Both the position numbers and the translations under genes were made by a program. Positions 9,089-18,536 of a stretch of DNA of 64,000 nucleotides are shown piece after piece. The stretch lies in contig JAJRYD010000029.1 of assembly GCA_024275955.1 (NCBI GenBank), forward strand, positions 44,117 to 108,116, read 5' to 3'. Each line of letters starts with the position of its first letter. Position 1 is the stretch's first letter. Source of the stretch: Nitrospirota bacterium. GTDB taxonomy: Bacteria; Nitrospinota_A; UBA7883; JACRGQ01. Under the pieces are notes generated by a model that was not told where the DNA came from, did not search any database, and was given only the letters and a program-made list of their open reading frames with translations.

Positions 9089-9964
9089 ATGAGTCTTTTT
9101 TCGTCAGCAACAGGTGGTCATCTGAAAGCAGAATTAAAAGATCTTACTGATGAAGACTTTGATCTTTTCCGCCGTCTCATTTACGAACAGTCCGGTATTT
9201 CACTAAATGATACCAAGAAGGAACTGCTACGCACAAGGCTCCGCTCCAGGCTGATAAGGGAGGGGTATAGGTCGTACAGGGAGTACTACAGCTTTATAAA
9301 AAAAGACCAGACAGGCAATGCGATAGTGCCTCTGCTTGATGACATTTCGACGAACCTCACTTCGTTTTTTCGGGAAATAAACCATTTCAGTTTTCTTGAT
9401 ACCGTTATCCCCAAGATGATAGCCGAAAAGGAAAAGAAGCGCGACAGCACTTTTCGTATATGGAGTGCCGGCTGTTCGTCGGGGGAGGAGGTCTACTCAC
9501 TTCTTTTTACGATGCAGGCTCATTTAAAGAACAAAAAACCGGAGTGGAACCTTAAGATGCTCGCTACCGATATTTCGACAGATATACTCCAAAAAGCTAG
9601 CAACGGACTCTACGATGTAAAACGAGTGGACGCAGTGCCGCCGTATATGGTTAAGAAATATTTTGTAAAAGAGCTTGGCCCTAAAGGCAGAGAGATGATG
9701 CGTATCAAGCCGGAATATAGGCAGATTGTTACTTTCCGAAGATTTAACCTAATGACAGAAAACTTTCCATTTAAGCATCAGTTCGACTATATTTTCTGCC
9801 GCAATGTTATGATCTACTTCGATAAGCCGACACAGGAGGTTCTGGTGTCCAAATATCACAAACTTTTAAAGCCCAACGGATACCTTTTTATCGGGCATTC
9901 TGAGAGCCTGACAGGGCTTAATCATAGTTTTAGGTACGCCCAGCCTACGATTTACCAAAAATAG
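9089..9964 (+). CDS. cheR: Chemotaxis methyltransferase CheR
   Basis: 291 residues. Methylates glutamates of chemoreceptors using S-adenosylmethionine. The N-terminal helical domain (R-L-I-Y-E-Q-S-G-I, then K-E-L-L-R-T-R-L-R-S-R-L) and the T-N-L-T-S-F-F-R-E segment are typical of CheR. The SAM site shows I-W-S-A-G-C-S-S-G-E-E-V-Y-S and A-T-D-I-S. The C-terminal part has I-F-C-R-N-V-M-I-Y-F-D and G-Y-L-F-I-G-H-S-E-S. Length and motifs are complete. No receptor gene lies in the window, so its substrate is encoded elsewhere. Confidence 0.97.
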   Translation: MSLFSSATGGHLKAELKDLTDEDFDLFRRLIYEQSGISLNDTKKELLRTRLRSRLIREGYRSYREYYSFIKKDQTGNAIVPLLDDISTNLTSFFREINHFSFLDTVIPKMIAEKEKKRDSTFRIWSAGCSSGEEVYSLLFTMQAHLKNKKPEWNLKMLATDISTDILQKASNGLYDVKRVDAVPPYMVKKYFVKELGPKGREMMRIKPEYRQIVTFRRFNLMTENFPFKHQFDYIFCRNVMIYFDKPTQEVLVSKYHKLLKPNGYLFIGHSESLTGLNHSFRYAQPTIYQK

Positions 9965-10245
9965 AAGCATGGGATACAAGTTGCGCGAAATACGGAATTT
10001 TCATCTGGAAGCTATCGCTTCTCTATTTTTAAAGTGTAAAGATTTTTTCCAATATTATATAAATAATCATAGTTCAATAGTGGTTATGATTGCTAGAATG
10101 ACTGACCGATAGGTTTACTTAAGATATAATTTTAGAAGTATGGGTGCCTTTGACAGTTAGCTGGAAAGGACGGATTGTAGCTAAGTATAAATGTTTAAAA
10201 ACTCTTTGTTAAATTTGTTGCAAAGTATCGCTGGGGAGTCTTGGT
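9965..10245. other. Intergenic region between cheR and cheA2
   Basis: 281 AT-rich bases without a coding frame. It holds one plausible promoter (10102-10130) facing cheA2 and no terminator I can recognise. Its length compared with the tight packing after it suggests that cheA2 begins its own transcription unit. Confidence 0.6.
10102..10130 (+). promoter_or_regulatory. Candidate sigma-70 promoter for the cheA2 unit
   Basis: CTGACC at 10102-10107, a 17-base spacer, then a perfect TATAAT at 10125-10130. The start codon of cheA2 is about 115 bases downstream. Confidence 0.45.
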
Positions 10246-12291
10246 ATGACTGATATGGATCCTGAAATATTTCGGGAATATATGTCGGAAGTGTTCGAGT
10301 CGCTTGAAGGGCTTGACGAAAAGTTTGTCGCCCTCGAAACGAATCCAGATGACCTGAATATAGTAGATTCCATTTTTAGACCTGTTCACAGCATTAAAGG
10401 CAGTTCCGCCTTTTTTAAGCTCGATCATATTACCGGCTTTTCTCATAAACTGGAGAACCTCCTTGATGATATCAGGAAGGAAAAACGGTCTATCAACCCA
10501 ACGATTATAGATGCCCTTCTCAAGGGTACCGATTTTCTTATGGAGATGTTCAAAAGGCTTGCCTCTGGCGACATGAAGGTTGAGCTTCTTCCAGATGAAA
10601 AGGACTTTATAGAGAATCTGGATGATAACCTTTCTAAAGGCGATGATAAAGCGCCAAAGACCTTTAACAGCCACCTCGACAATATAGACGACGCTGTCAA
10701 CAGTCTTCGTGAAAGCGGTAGAGATGCCGAACTTTTAGACAAAATCTCCAAAAGCCTGTCGGTTGTCCGAAGGCTGGCGAGCGATAAGGGGCAGGTAATA
10801 ATGATAGGAGAGATTGACAGCATGCTTGGAGATGGGGCTATGCCTCAAATTGGAGTATTGGGCGACCTTCTTGTTGAACCGGATGAGCTTCCCAAGGTAG
10901 AAAAGCTTGGCGACATTCTTGTAGGCAGTGGAGAGGTAGACAAAGAGGCTCTGGAAATGGCTCTTGCCAATAAAGAACCGGATCAAATGGTTGGTGACGC
11001 TCTGGTAGAGCAAGGCGTAGCGACGGAGGAACAGGTAGGCAAAGCTATTGACAAGCAGAAGAAGGAGAAGGAGGAGCAGAGGATCGCCAAACTGAGCATG
11101 ACGATGCAAAAGACGATGCGCATAGACGAAGAGAAAGTCGATGAGTTTATGGAGCAGATTGGCGAGCTGGTAATCATTTCGGAAGTGTTCAACTATCTTG
11201 ATAAAAGACTTAGCTCTATGGATGGAGCCGAGGTTATTTCTAAAGAATTTAAGAACGCGAACATGAATTTTTCGGAATTGACGCTAAGGCTACAGCATGG
11301 GCTGTCGGAAGTGCGGAAGGTAGCTATCAAAGGGATATTCCAGAAAATTCCACGAATAGTGCGCGATATCGCCACCGCAATCGGGAAAGATGTAGAAGTT
11401 ATTACCGAGGGAGACGGTATTATGCTCGATAAAAGCCTTGCCGAGAAACTTGAAAGCCCTGTTATCCATATGGTCCGTAACTCTGTGGATCATGGCGTAG
11501 AAACACCGGATATACGAAAGGCGGCCGGCAAACCGGAAAGAGGCACGGTTCGGATTAAGGGCGAAATAATAGGTGAGACACTGCATATAACCCTTCACGA
11601 CGACGGGGCTGGGCTTAATCGGGAAAAGCTTATCGCAAAGGCTATAGAAAAAGGGGTTCTAAATCAGGCTCAGGGTAGCGCGATGTCGGACGAAGAGGTG
11701 TTTAACCTTATTTTCCATCCCGGCTTTTCCACTGCGGCAAAGGTAACGGATATCTCCGGTCGTGGTGTTGGGATGGATGTGGTTAGACGGGCTATCGACG
11801 ATACCAAAGGGAAAATATCTATCCAATCCAAGCTGGGTGAGGGGTCGACCTTTACCATATCGGTTCCGATTTCCACTACGCTGGTGACTATAAACGGCCT
11901 GATTGTCGCCATAGGAGAGAGTAAGTTTATATTCCCTGTCGAGGATGTAAAGGAATCGCTAAGGCCGACCGGCGAAGAGGTCTTCTCGATTAAAGACAGT
12001 ATAGAGATGGTCAATATAAGAGGAGATATATATCCCCTTATCAGGCTTCACCAAAAGTTTTCAATCGAAACCGATGTCACCAAACCACAGGATGGCGTTT
12101 GCCTGATAATTGAAAAAAATGGAAACCGATGCTGTGTCTTGACCGACGCTATAGTGGAGCAACAGAATGTGGTGTTGAAGGATCTTGGAGTTATTTTTCA
12201 GCGGGTAAAGTCTATTATGGGCGGAGCTATTCTGGGCGACGGTTCCATAGGACTTGTTATGAATGTAGAAGGGTTAATGGGGGAGGGGTAG
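10246..12291 (+). CDS. cheA: CheA histidine kinase, copy 2 (intact)
   Basis: 681 residues. Sensor kinase that phosphorylates response regulators and CheB. Domains in order: Hpt with His48 in P-V-H-S-I-K-G-S-S; a middle region with two LG..L modules (K-L-G-D-I-L-V-G-S and M-V-G-D-A-L-V-E-Q) that resemble the N-terminal domain of GspE ATPases; dimerisation helices; kinase domain with H-M-V-R-N-S-V-D-H-G (N box), D-D-G-A-G-L (G1) and D-I-S-G-R-G-V-G-M-D (G2); C-terminal CheW-like domain. No recognisable P2 domain. It is similar in plan to copy 1 but whole. Its stop codon abuts the ATG of the next gene, so the two are translationally linked. Confidence 0.96.
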   Translation: MTDMDPEIFREYMSEVFESLEGLDEKFVALETNPDDLNIVDSIFRPVHSIKGSSAFFKLDHITGFSHKLENLLDDIRKEKRSINPTIIDALLKGTDFLMEMFKRLASGDMKVELLPDEKDFIENLDDNLSKGDDKAPKTFNSHLDNIDDAVNSLRESGRDAELLDKISKSLSVVRRLASDKGQVIMIGEIDSMLGDGAMPQIGVLGDLLVEPDELPKVEKLGDILVGSGEVDKEALEMALANKEPDQMVGDALVEQGVATEEQVGKAIDKQKKEKEEQRIAKLSMTMQKTMRIDEEKVDEFMEQIGELVIISEVFNYLDKRLSSMDGAEVISKEFKNANMNFSELTLRLQHGLSEVRKVAIKGIFQKIPRIVRDIATAIGKDVEVITEGDGIMLDKSLAEKLESPVIHMVRNSVDHGVETPDIRKAAGKPERGTVRIKGEIIGETLHITLHDDGAGLNREKLIAKAIEKGVLNQAQGSAMSDEEVFNLIFHPGFSTAAKVTDISGRGVGMDVVRRAIDDTKGKISIQSKLGEGSTFTISVPISTTLVTINGLIVAIGESKFIFPVEDVKESLRPTGEEVFSIKDSIEMVNIRGDIYPLIRLHQKFSIETDVTKPQDGVCLIIEKNGNRCCVLTDAIVEQQNVVLKDLGVIFQRVKSIMGGAILGDGSIGLVMNVEGLMGEG

Positions 12292-13254
12292 ATGGCATCT
12301 TCCGCGGCGATGGACGCTTTTTTTGAGGAAAGCGATTCTCATATAGAGATAGCAGAAGCGGCACTGCTTGAACTAGAGAAAAATAAAGCCGACGCAGATA
12401 CGATTAATGAGCTGTTTAGGGCGATTCATAGCATCAAAGGGAATGCCGGTCTTGTAGGGCTTACCGAAATACATGCGGCGGCTACGGAAATGGAGACTAT
12501 CCTCGACAGAATAAGAAGCGGCAAGGAAACTGTGTCGGATGAAGATAGGGATAGGCTTTTCGATGATATCGACTTGATTAAAAGCATGGTGAATAGCGCG
12601 AAAAATGATTTGGGGGTAGAAACTGAATCTGCGGTAACAGCGGGAGAGACCTCTACCCCTGATGCCGCAAAACCTGCTGATGAAACAGTAGCGCGTGCTG
12701 GTTCAGCTCCTACTTCCGCCCCTGTGGGAAAGCCTGACAAGGCGGTCAAAGTAACAGCTAAGAGCAAAGCTCTAGCTAGTGAAGGCGGAGGAACTGACGA
12801 TATCCAAAAAAAGACGGTATCGTACCTCACCTTCTTTCTCGGCAAGGAGCAATATGGATTTATTATTGGTGATGTGCGTGAGATTATTATAAAGAAAGAT
12901 ATAACTATAGTGCCGAACTCCAAGGAGTTTGTCGCCGGGGTAATGAACCTGCGGGGGGTGGTTATTCCTGTCGTAGACGCAAGGAAGAGGCTCGGGTTTT
13001 CCGAGCGTGGCGACCGGCCAAAAGAGGAGAATATAGTTGTCGTGGAGAATGACGGGTTGTCTACCGGAGTTCTTGTTGATATGGTAGATGATATACTAAA
13101 GCTTGAGCCGGATATGATTGTTTCCGCGGATAAGGCTCTGGGCGGTCTTAGAGACAGCAGTAAATTTATAGGTGGTCTTGGTAAAGCTGGGAAAAGTACA
13201 ATTATGCTTATAGAGACATCTTCTTTTTGTGACTCCAACGAAGAGTTTTTTTAA
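12292..13254 (+). CDS. Hpt-CheW fusion protein (kinase-less)
   Basis: 320 residues. Residues 1-110 form an Hpt domain with His46 in R-A-I-H-S-I-K-G-N-A-G. A low-complexity Ala/Thr/Pro/Glu linker of about 60 residues follows. Residues 175-320 are a CheW fold with Y-L-T-F-F-L-G-K-E-Q-Y-G-F and V-M-N-L-R-G-V-V-I-P-V-V-D-A-R. There is no dimerisation or ATP-binding domain. It therefore looks like a CheA with the catalytic core removed. It could act as a phosphate sink or shuttle tethered to the receptor array by its CheW part and phosphorylated in trans by cheA2. It starts directly after the cheA2 stop codon. Confidence 0.88.
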   Translation: MASSAAMDAFFEESDSHIEIAEAALLELEKNKADADTINELFRAIHSIKGNAGLVGLTEIHAAATEMETILDRIRSGKETVSDEDRDRLFDDIDLIKSMVNSAKNDLGVETESAVTAGETSTPDAAKPADETVARAGSAPTSAPVGKPDKAVKVTAKSKALASEGGGTDDIQKKTVSYLTFFLGKEQYGFIIGDVREIIIKKDITIVPNSKEFVAGVMNLRGVVIPVVDARKRLGFSERGDRPKEENIVVVENDGLSTGVLVDMVDDILKLEPDMIVSADKALGGLRDSSKFIGGLGKAGKSTIMLIETSSFCDSNEEFF

Positions 13255-13259
13255 CTTAA

Positions 13260-14303
13260 ATGTCAAAAATCAAAGTTCTTATAGTCGATGATTCTGCCGT
13301 AGTGCGGAATATACTTGCCGAGGCGCTTTCCAAAGATTCTGAGATAGAGGTGGTTGGCACCGCTACTGACCCGTATGCCGCCCGCGACAAAATTGTAAAA
13401 CTTAATCCCGATGTTTTGACACTCGATGTCGAAATGCCGCGCATGGACGGCATTACATTTTTAAAAAAACTTATGCATTCCAAGCCTATGCCGGTGGTTA
13501 TGGTAAGCTCCCTTACGCAGTCGGGTGCCGACACCACAATGGCGGCGATGGAAGCAGGTGCCGTGGAGATTGTCGCCAAACCGGCGATAGATCTTCATAG
13601 AGGGCTCAACGACATGGTTGTTGAGATTGTCGATAAGGTTAAGGCCGCCTCCAAGGTGAAAATGGATGTGTATACGCAAAGGTTATCTGCCGTAAAAAAA
13701 GCGGCGCCGAAGGTGCTTAGCTCCGCAATGATAAAAACTACCGACAAGATTATTTCTATTGGAGCTTCTACCGGCGGAACAGAAGCTTTAAGAGAGGTTT
13801 TGATGCAGATGCCTTCCAACTCTCCTGGAATCTGCATAGTACAGCATATGCCAGCGGGCTTTACCAAAGCTTTTTCAGATAGGCTAAACGGGTTGTGCCA
13901 GCTTGTAATAAAGGAAGCAGAGAATAACGACACCGTTATACCGGGGAGGGTTCTTATCGCTCCCGGGCATAGCCATATGCTCCTTAAAAGAAGCGGTGCC
14001 AGATATTATGTGGAAGTGAAAGACGGCCCATTAGTGATGAGACACAAACCGTCCGTGGAGGTACTTTTCAATTCCACCGCGAAATATGCCGGCGCCAACT
14101 CTATAGGTGTGATACTTACAGGTATGGGGGGGGATGGTTCATCCGGCATGCTGGAGATGAAAAAGTCTGGAGCGCATACGATAGCGCAGGACGAAAAGTC
14201 GTGCGTTGTGTTTGGGATGCCAAAGGAAGCTATCAAACTCGGTGGAGTAAACGACATCATTTCGCTGGATAAAATTCCATCAGCAATACTTAAATCTCTC
14301 TAG
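13260..14303 (+). CDS. cheB: Chemotaxis methylesterase CheB
   Basis: 347 residues. Receiver domain first (D-D at residues 10-11, phosphoacceptor Asp56 in L-T-L-D-V-E-M-P, lysine in V-A-K-P), then a linker, then the methylesterase domain with the catalytic set S in I-G-A-S-T-G-G-T, H in V-Q-H-M-P, and D in G-M-G-G-D-G. It removes methyl groups from, or deamidates, receptor glutamates, opposing CheR. Starts five bases after the Hpt-CheW gene, in the same operon. Confidence 0.97.
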   Translation: MSKIKVLIVDDSAVVRNILAEALSKDSEIEVVGTATDPYAARDKIVKLNPDVLTLDVEMPRMDGITFLKKLMHSKPMPVVMVSSLTQSGADTTMAAMEAGAVEIVAKPAIDLHRGLNDMVVEIVDKVKAASKVKMDVYTQRLSAVKKAAPKVLSSAMIKTTDKIISIGASTGGTEALREVLMQMPSNSPGICIVQHMPAGFTKAFSDRLNGLCQLVIKEAENNDTVIPGRVLIAPGHSHMLLKRSGARYYVEVKDGPLVMRHKPSVEVLFNSTAKYAGANSIGVILTGMGGDGSSGMLEMKKSGAHTIAQDEKSCVVFGMPKEAIKLGGVNDIISLDKIPSAILKSL

Positions 14304-14424
14304 CGGCAGAACTTCTTCTCAAACGCCTGTTTTTAGGCTTATAGATTTATCTGGTTTTAAAATTGGGATATAATCCGGTGATGGTAAACCATCTATTGAT
14401 AAGGGACAACAAAAAGGGGGCGAT

Positions 14425-15780
14425 TTGGGAATAAAACTTCTTTTTGCCGATGACTCTGAAACGATGCGGAAAGTTATAAAGCTTACCCTAGAAAACGAAG
14501 GGATAGACCTTAGTGTCGTTAGCGATGGGCAGGAAGCGATTAAGGCGGTTTATGAGGCAAAGCCCGATATTGTTGTCGCGGATATATCTATGCCGGAAAT
14601 AAACGGATTTGAGCTTTGCGCGCGGATAAAAGGTTCTCCTGAGACAAAAGATATTTCGGTTGTTCTTATTTCTGGAGAGCTTGAGAATTATGATGACGTG
14701 AGGGGTGGCTCAGTTGGAGCCGATGGACACCTGACTAAGCCGTTTAAATCTAAAGAGTTTGTTGCCGCTATTAAGAGCTTTGTGGAAAAAAAGGGGACGG
14801 CAGAGGCTTTGCCCGCCGAACAGGTGGACGAAAGCAAAGCTACCACAGCTCCTTTTGATTCCAGAAAAATTCTCACACTTACAGCTTCGCAGGGCGTTTC
14901 GCCTATGGCTGGTCAAATTATGCAGACCGACGATGAACTAGAGATTATCGAAGACGACATAGGCTTGGACGATGACCTTTACGAGGAGCTGGACGATGAC
15001 GAGATGCTTATCACTCCCAACGATGTTAAAGACGAACCGCCGGGGGGTTTCTCTAGTTCTGTCTTGAGTTCCGGCAGTATGGAGAACGAGCCTCTTGATA
15101 ATGACGAAATAGTTAAGGACGGTTCGTCTGCTTTGGAGGATATGCTGGTCGATGAAATTTCTGCCGAGACGGGCTTTGCCCCTTCGAACGCTCACTCTTT
15201 GGCATATAGCTTTGAGAGTGAAATAAAAGAGACGCTTCTTGATGATGACGAAATTGATTCTATCGTGAAGGAGCCTTTAGGATCCAATCCGCTTCTTGGC
15301 AGGTCGAGTATTGAATCTTCCGGGAGTGCGGATGAGTACGATGTAGAGTCTCTCTGGGACTCGTTAAAGGACAAACATAATGCCGAGGAAGTTACAAAAG
15401 CTGTCGATGAGGCGGCGCACCGCAAGATAAGTACCGCACTTGACATCAGCGGTTCTGTGCCTGTTTCGGAGGCAGACGCGGAGCCGGACTCTTTACGGGA
15501 ATCTGTAGAGGAGAGCGTGAAAGAGTTTATCGAAAAGCAGGGGAAAGAAGTTTTAGAGGAGATTATCGCGAAGTCTGTAGAGGATAACGTAAAGCTTGTT
15601 ATCGAGAGAGAGCTTGAAAGGTCGATTCGCGAAGAGGTAGCAAAGCTTGTAGGAGATAGTTTTGAGGCGGCTATGCCGGAGCTTATCGAATCTGTAAAAG
15701 GTATGATATCCGGGCTTGCACCTGGGATGGCGGCTGAAATCGCAAAAAAAACGGCAGGGCGAATAAAAAAAGAGGATTAA
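14425..15780 (+). CDS. Receiver-domain protein with a long acidic, helical C-terminal extension
   Basis: Starts at TTG 14425 behind AGGGGG. 451 residues. Residues 1-120 are a canonical receiver (F-A-D-D at 7-10, Asp53 in V-A-D-I-S-M-P, lysine in L-T-K-P-F). Residues 160-370 are acidic and probably disordered, with runs such as D-D-D-L-Y-E-E-L-D-D-D. The last 90 residues are amphipathic helices rich in Glu/Lys (E-S-V-E-E-S-V-K-E-F and similar). There is no DNA-binding or enzymatic domain. I infer that phosphorylation controls a protein interaction or localisation; it may be the output protein of the chemosensory cluster, which has no stand-alone CheY. A TATAAT at 14369 could mean an own promoter. 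Confidence 0.85.
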   Translation: MGIKLLFADDSETMRKVIKLTLENEGIDLSVVSDGQEAIKAVYEAKPDIVVADISMPEINGFELCARIKGSPETKDISVVLISGELENYDDVRGGSVGADGHLTKPFKSKEFVAAIKSFVEKKGTAEALPAEQVDESKATTAPFDSRKILTLTASQGVSPMAGQIMQTDDELEIIEDDIGLDDDLYEELDDDEMLITPNDVKDEPPGGFSSSVLSSGSMENEPLDNDEIVKDGSSALEDMLVDEISAETGFAPSNAHSLAYSFESEIKETLLDDDEIDSIVKEPLGSNPLLGRSSIESSGSADEYDVESLWDSLKDKHNAEEVTKAVDEAAHRKISTALDISGSVPVSEADAEPDSLRESVEESVKEFIEKQGKEVLEEIIAKSVEDNVKLVIERELERSIREEVAKLVGDSFEAAMPELIESVKGMISGLAPGMAAEIAKKTAGRIKKED

Positions 15781-15847
15781 GAGCTCTTCGACTGTTGTAG
15801 AATCGTGGTTTCTTATTTATCCAACATTTTAATTATTCAGGAAAGTT

Positions 15848-18481
15848 TTGAGTAAGCACGAGTTAAGCAAAAGATACGACCCAAAAGAGGTAGGCAGACG
15901 CTGGTATAAGTACTGGCTTGAAAAAGGATACTTCAAAGCGGATGATAACTCAGAGCGTCCTCCGTTTACCATAGTAATCCCCCCGCCTAACGTAACAGGC
16001 TCTTTGCATCTTGGTCACGCGCTCGATAACACATTGCAGGATATTCTCATCCGCTATAAAAGGATGAGCGGCTTTAATACCCTCTGGATGCCGGGGACAG
16101 ACCATGCAGGTATAGCTACCCAGAACGTCGTTGAAAAACAGCTCGCCTTAGAAGGTACCGACCGCCACGCGCTGGGACGGGAAAAATTCGTGGAGCGTGT
16201 GTGGGAATGGAAGGAGCAGTACGGCGGAAAAATTATTGAACAGCTAAAAGAGCTTGGCGCGTCGTGCGACTGGGATAGGCAAAGGTTTACTCTGGATGAA
16301 CAGCTTTCCAAAGCTGTTCGTGAGGTGTTCGTCAAGCTTTACGAAGAAGGGCTTATATACAGGGCTAAGTATATAACCAATTGGTGTCCGCGGTGTCATA
16401 CAGCTCTTTCCGATCTTGAAGTTGAGTATCAAGACAGACACGGGCATCTATATGAGATTGAATACCATCTGTCAGATGGAAGCGGCTCGCTTATAGTCGC
16501 CACTACAAGGCCAGAGACTATGCTTGGCGACAGTGCCGTTGCGGTAAACCCCGAAGACGAAAGATATAAACCGTTCGTAGGCAAAAAAGTAAAACTGCCG
16601 CTTACCGATAGAGAAATTCCTGTAATAGAAGATTCTTATGTAGCGGTCGATTTTGGTACCGGTGCGCTGAAGATAACACCGGCACACGACCCTAACGATT
16701 TCGAGATAGGCAAACGCCACGGCCTAGAGCAGATTAAGGTAATAGGCGACGATGGGCGGATGGTAAATGTTTCCGATAACTATCTTGGGCTTAGCCGTGA
16801 AGAGTGCCGAAAAAGAATAGTGGAAGAGCTCAAAGAGCAGGGCTTTCTTAAAAGTATGAAAAAACATATTCATGCCGTTGGCGACTGTTATAGGTGCAAG
16901 ACGGTAATAGAGCCTAACCTTAGCATGCAGTGGTTTGTTAAAGCAAAACCGCTTGCGAAGAGAGCGGCGAAAGCGGTTAGGGACGGCGAGATGGAGTTTG
17001 TCCCGAAAACATGGGAGAACACCTACTTCGAGTGGATGGACAACATCCGCGACTGGTGCATAAGCCGTCAGATTTGGTGGGGGCATAGGATACCGGCATG
17101 GTACTGCGATGACTGCGGCGAGGTGACGGTATCGCTTGATGAGGTTGTTCAATGTTATAAATGCAAAAGCAGAAAGATAACGCAGGAAAGCGACGTGCTT
17201 GATACATGGTTCTCTTCCGGTCTCTGGCCTTTTTCGACCCTCGGCTGGCCGGAAAAAACCAAAGCACTAGAGACCTTCTATCCGACATCGGTGCTGGTAA
17301 CAGGGTTCGATATCATCTTCTTCTGGGTGGCGAGGATGATGATGATGGGCCTGAAGTTTATGGATAAGGCTCCTTTCTCAAAAGTTTACATCCACGCGCT
17401 TGTGAGAGACGCTAAAGGGAAAAAGATGAGCAAGTCTAAGGGAAACGTAATAGACCCGCTCGAGCTTATGTACAAATACGGTGCCGACTCTCTGCGGTTT
17501 ACCATGTGCGCGCTTGAGTCGCAGGGGCGTGACATACGGATGTCGGAAAAGAGAATAGAAGGGTACCGCAACTTTGTAAACAAGCTTTGGAACGCGTCTC
17601 GCTTTGTGCTTATGAACCTCGGTGAGAACGAGAAGGTAAAAGATATTTCGGAAATAAAGCTGGATGTAACCGATAGGTGGATACTCAGTCGACTGCAAAA
17701 GACCGCCTTTCAGGCTAACAATGCTTTGGATAAATTTAGATTTAACGATCTTGCCAACATACTCTACTCGTTTACATGGAACGAGTTTTGCGATTGGTAT
17801 ATAGAATTTCAAAAGACACGGCTTCAGTCCAGCGAAAAGGAAGATTCGCTTGCTGTATTGGTTTACGTTCTCGACAAGCTATTGAAGCTGTTACACCCGA
17901 TAATGCCTTTTGTAACGGAAGAGATTTACCAAAAGCTTCCCGGCCACGGCGAGTCGATAATGGTTGAGGAGTACCCAACGCGTGACGAAAAATTTCTGGA
18001 TGAAACGGCCGAAGCCGAGATGAAACTGGTGATGGAGGTTTTGACTTCGGCGAGGACTATAAGGTCGGAATTAAAAATTCCGCCTGATAACAAACTGGTA
18101 GCAAAGCTTAAATGTGAGACAGAGGAAATAGCAGGCAAGGTAAGCGCGCATGCCGATTCGATACGCTTTCTAGCAAAACTTTCTTCGCTCGATATCTCTG
18201 TCGAAATGGAGCGTCCGCCGACATCGGCGACAGCGGTAATGGACGATCTTGAGGTCTATATCCCGCTTGGTGGAATAATAGATATAGACGAAGAGAAGGC
18301 GAGGCTTGAAAAGGAGATTGCCAAAGCGGAAAAAGATATAAAGTTTTTTGAAAAGAAATTCTCAAATGAGAATTTTGTGAAAAACGCTCCAAAAGAGGTT
18401 CTCGAAAAGGATATGTCCCGCAACGAAGAGCTTAAACGCCTTTTAGTAGGGCTTCGCGACTCGGTATCATGGCTTTCATAA
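15848..18481 (+). CDS. valS: Valyl-tRNA synthetase
   Basis: 877 residues from TTG 15848 (ribosome site CAGGAAA just upstream). Class I synthetase: the HIGH box is H-L-G-H in P-N-V-T-G-S-L-H-L-G-H, and KMSKS is K-K-M-S-K-S-K-G-N. The editing domain (T-T-R-P-E-T-M-L-G-D), the zinc-like C-x2-C sites, the W-C-I-S-R-Q-I-W-W-G-H segment and a C-terminal coiled-coil arm (residues 810-870, rich in Lys/Glu) are all present. Length is normal. The preceding receiver protein is 67 bases upstream. Confidence 0.98.
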   Translation: MSKHELSKRYDPKEVGRRWYKYWLEKGYFKADDNSERPPFTIVIPPPNVTGSLHLGHALDNTLQDILIRYKRMSGFNTLWMPGTDHAGIATQNVVEKQLALEGTDRHALGREKFVERVWEWKEQYGGKIIEQLKELGASCDWDRQRFTLDEQLSKAVREVFVKLYEEGLIYRAKYITNWCPRCHTALSDLEVEYQDRHGHLYEIEYHLSDGSGSLIVATTRPETMLGDSAVAVNPEDERYKPFVGKKVKLPLTDREIPVIEDSYVAVDFGTGALKITPAHDPNDFEIGKRHGLEQIKVIGDDGRMVNVSDNYLGLSREECRKRIVEELKEQGFLKSMKKHIHAVGDCYRCKTVIEPNLSMQWFVKAKPLAKRAAKAVRDGEMEFVPKTWENTYFEWMDNIRDWCISRQIWWGHRIPAWYCDDCGEVTVSLDEVVQCYKCKSRKITQESDVLDTWFSSGLWPFSTLGWPEKTKALETFYPTSVLVTGFDIIFFWVARMMMMGLKFMDKAPFSKVYIHALVRDAKGKKMSKSKGNVIDPLELMYKYGADSLRFTMCALESQGRDIRMSEKRIEGYRNFVNKLWNASRFVLMNLGENEKVKDISEIKLDVTDRWILSRLQKTAFQANNALDKFRFNDLANILYSFTWNEFCDWYIEFQKTRLQSSEKEDSLAVLVYVLDKLLKLLHPIMPFVTEEIYQKLPGHGESIMVEEYPTRDEKFLDETAEAEMKLVMEVLTSARTIRSELKIPPDNKLVAKLKCETEEIAGKVSAHADSIRFLAKLSSLDISVEMERPPTSATAVMDDLEVYIPLGGIIDIDEEKARLEKEIAKAEKDIKFFEKKFSNENFVKNAPKEVLEKDMSRNEELKRLLVGLRDSVSWLS

Positions 18482-18536
18482 AACCTTCCTAGCCTTTATG
18501 TATCTTTAAGAGCTGGTATCTGGCGGTGTCAGCAGG

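Noticed and set aside
12426-13238. 270-residue minus-strand frame
   Set aside because: Antisense shadow of the Hpt-CheW gene, low-complexity serine-rich.
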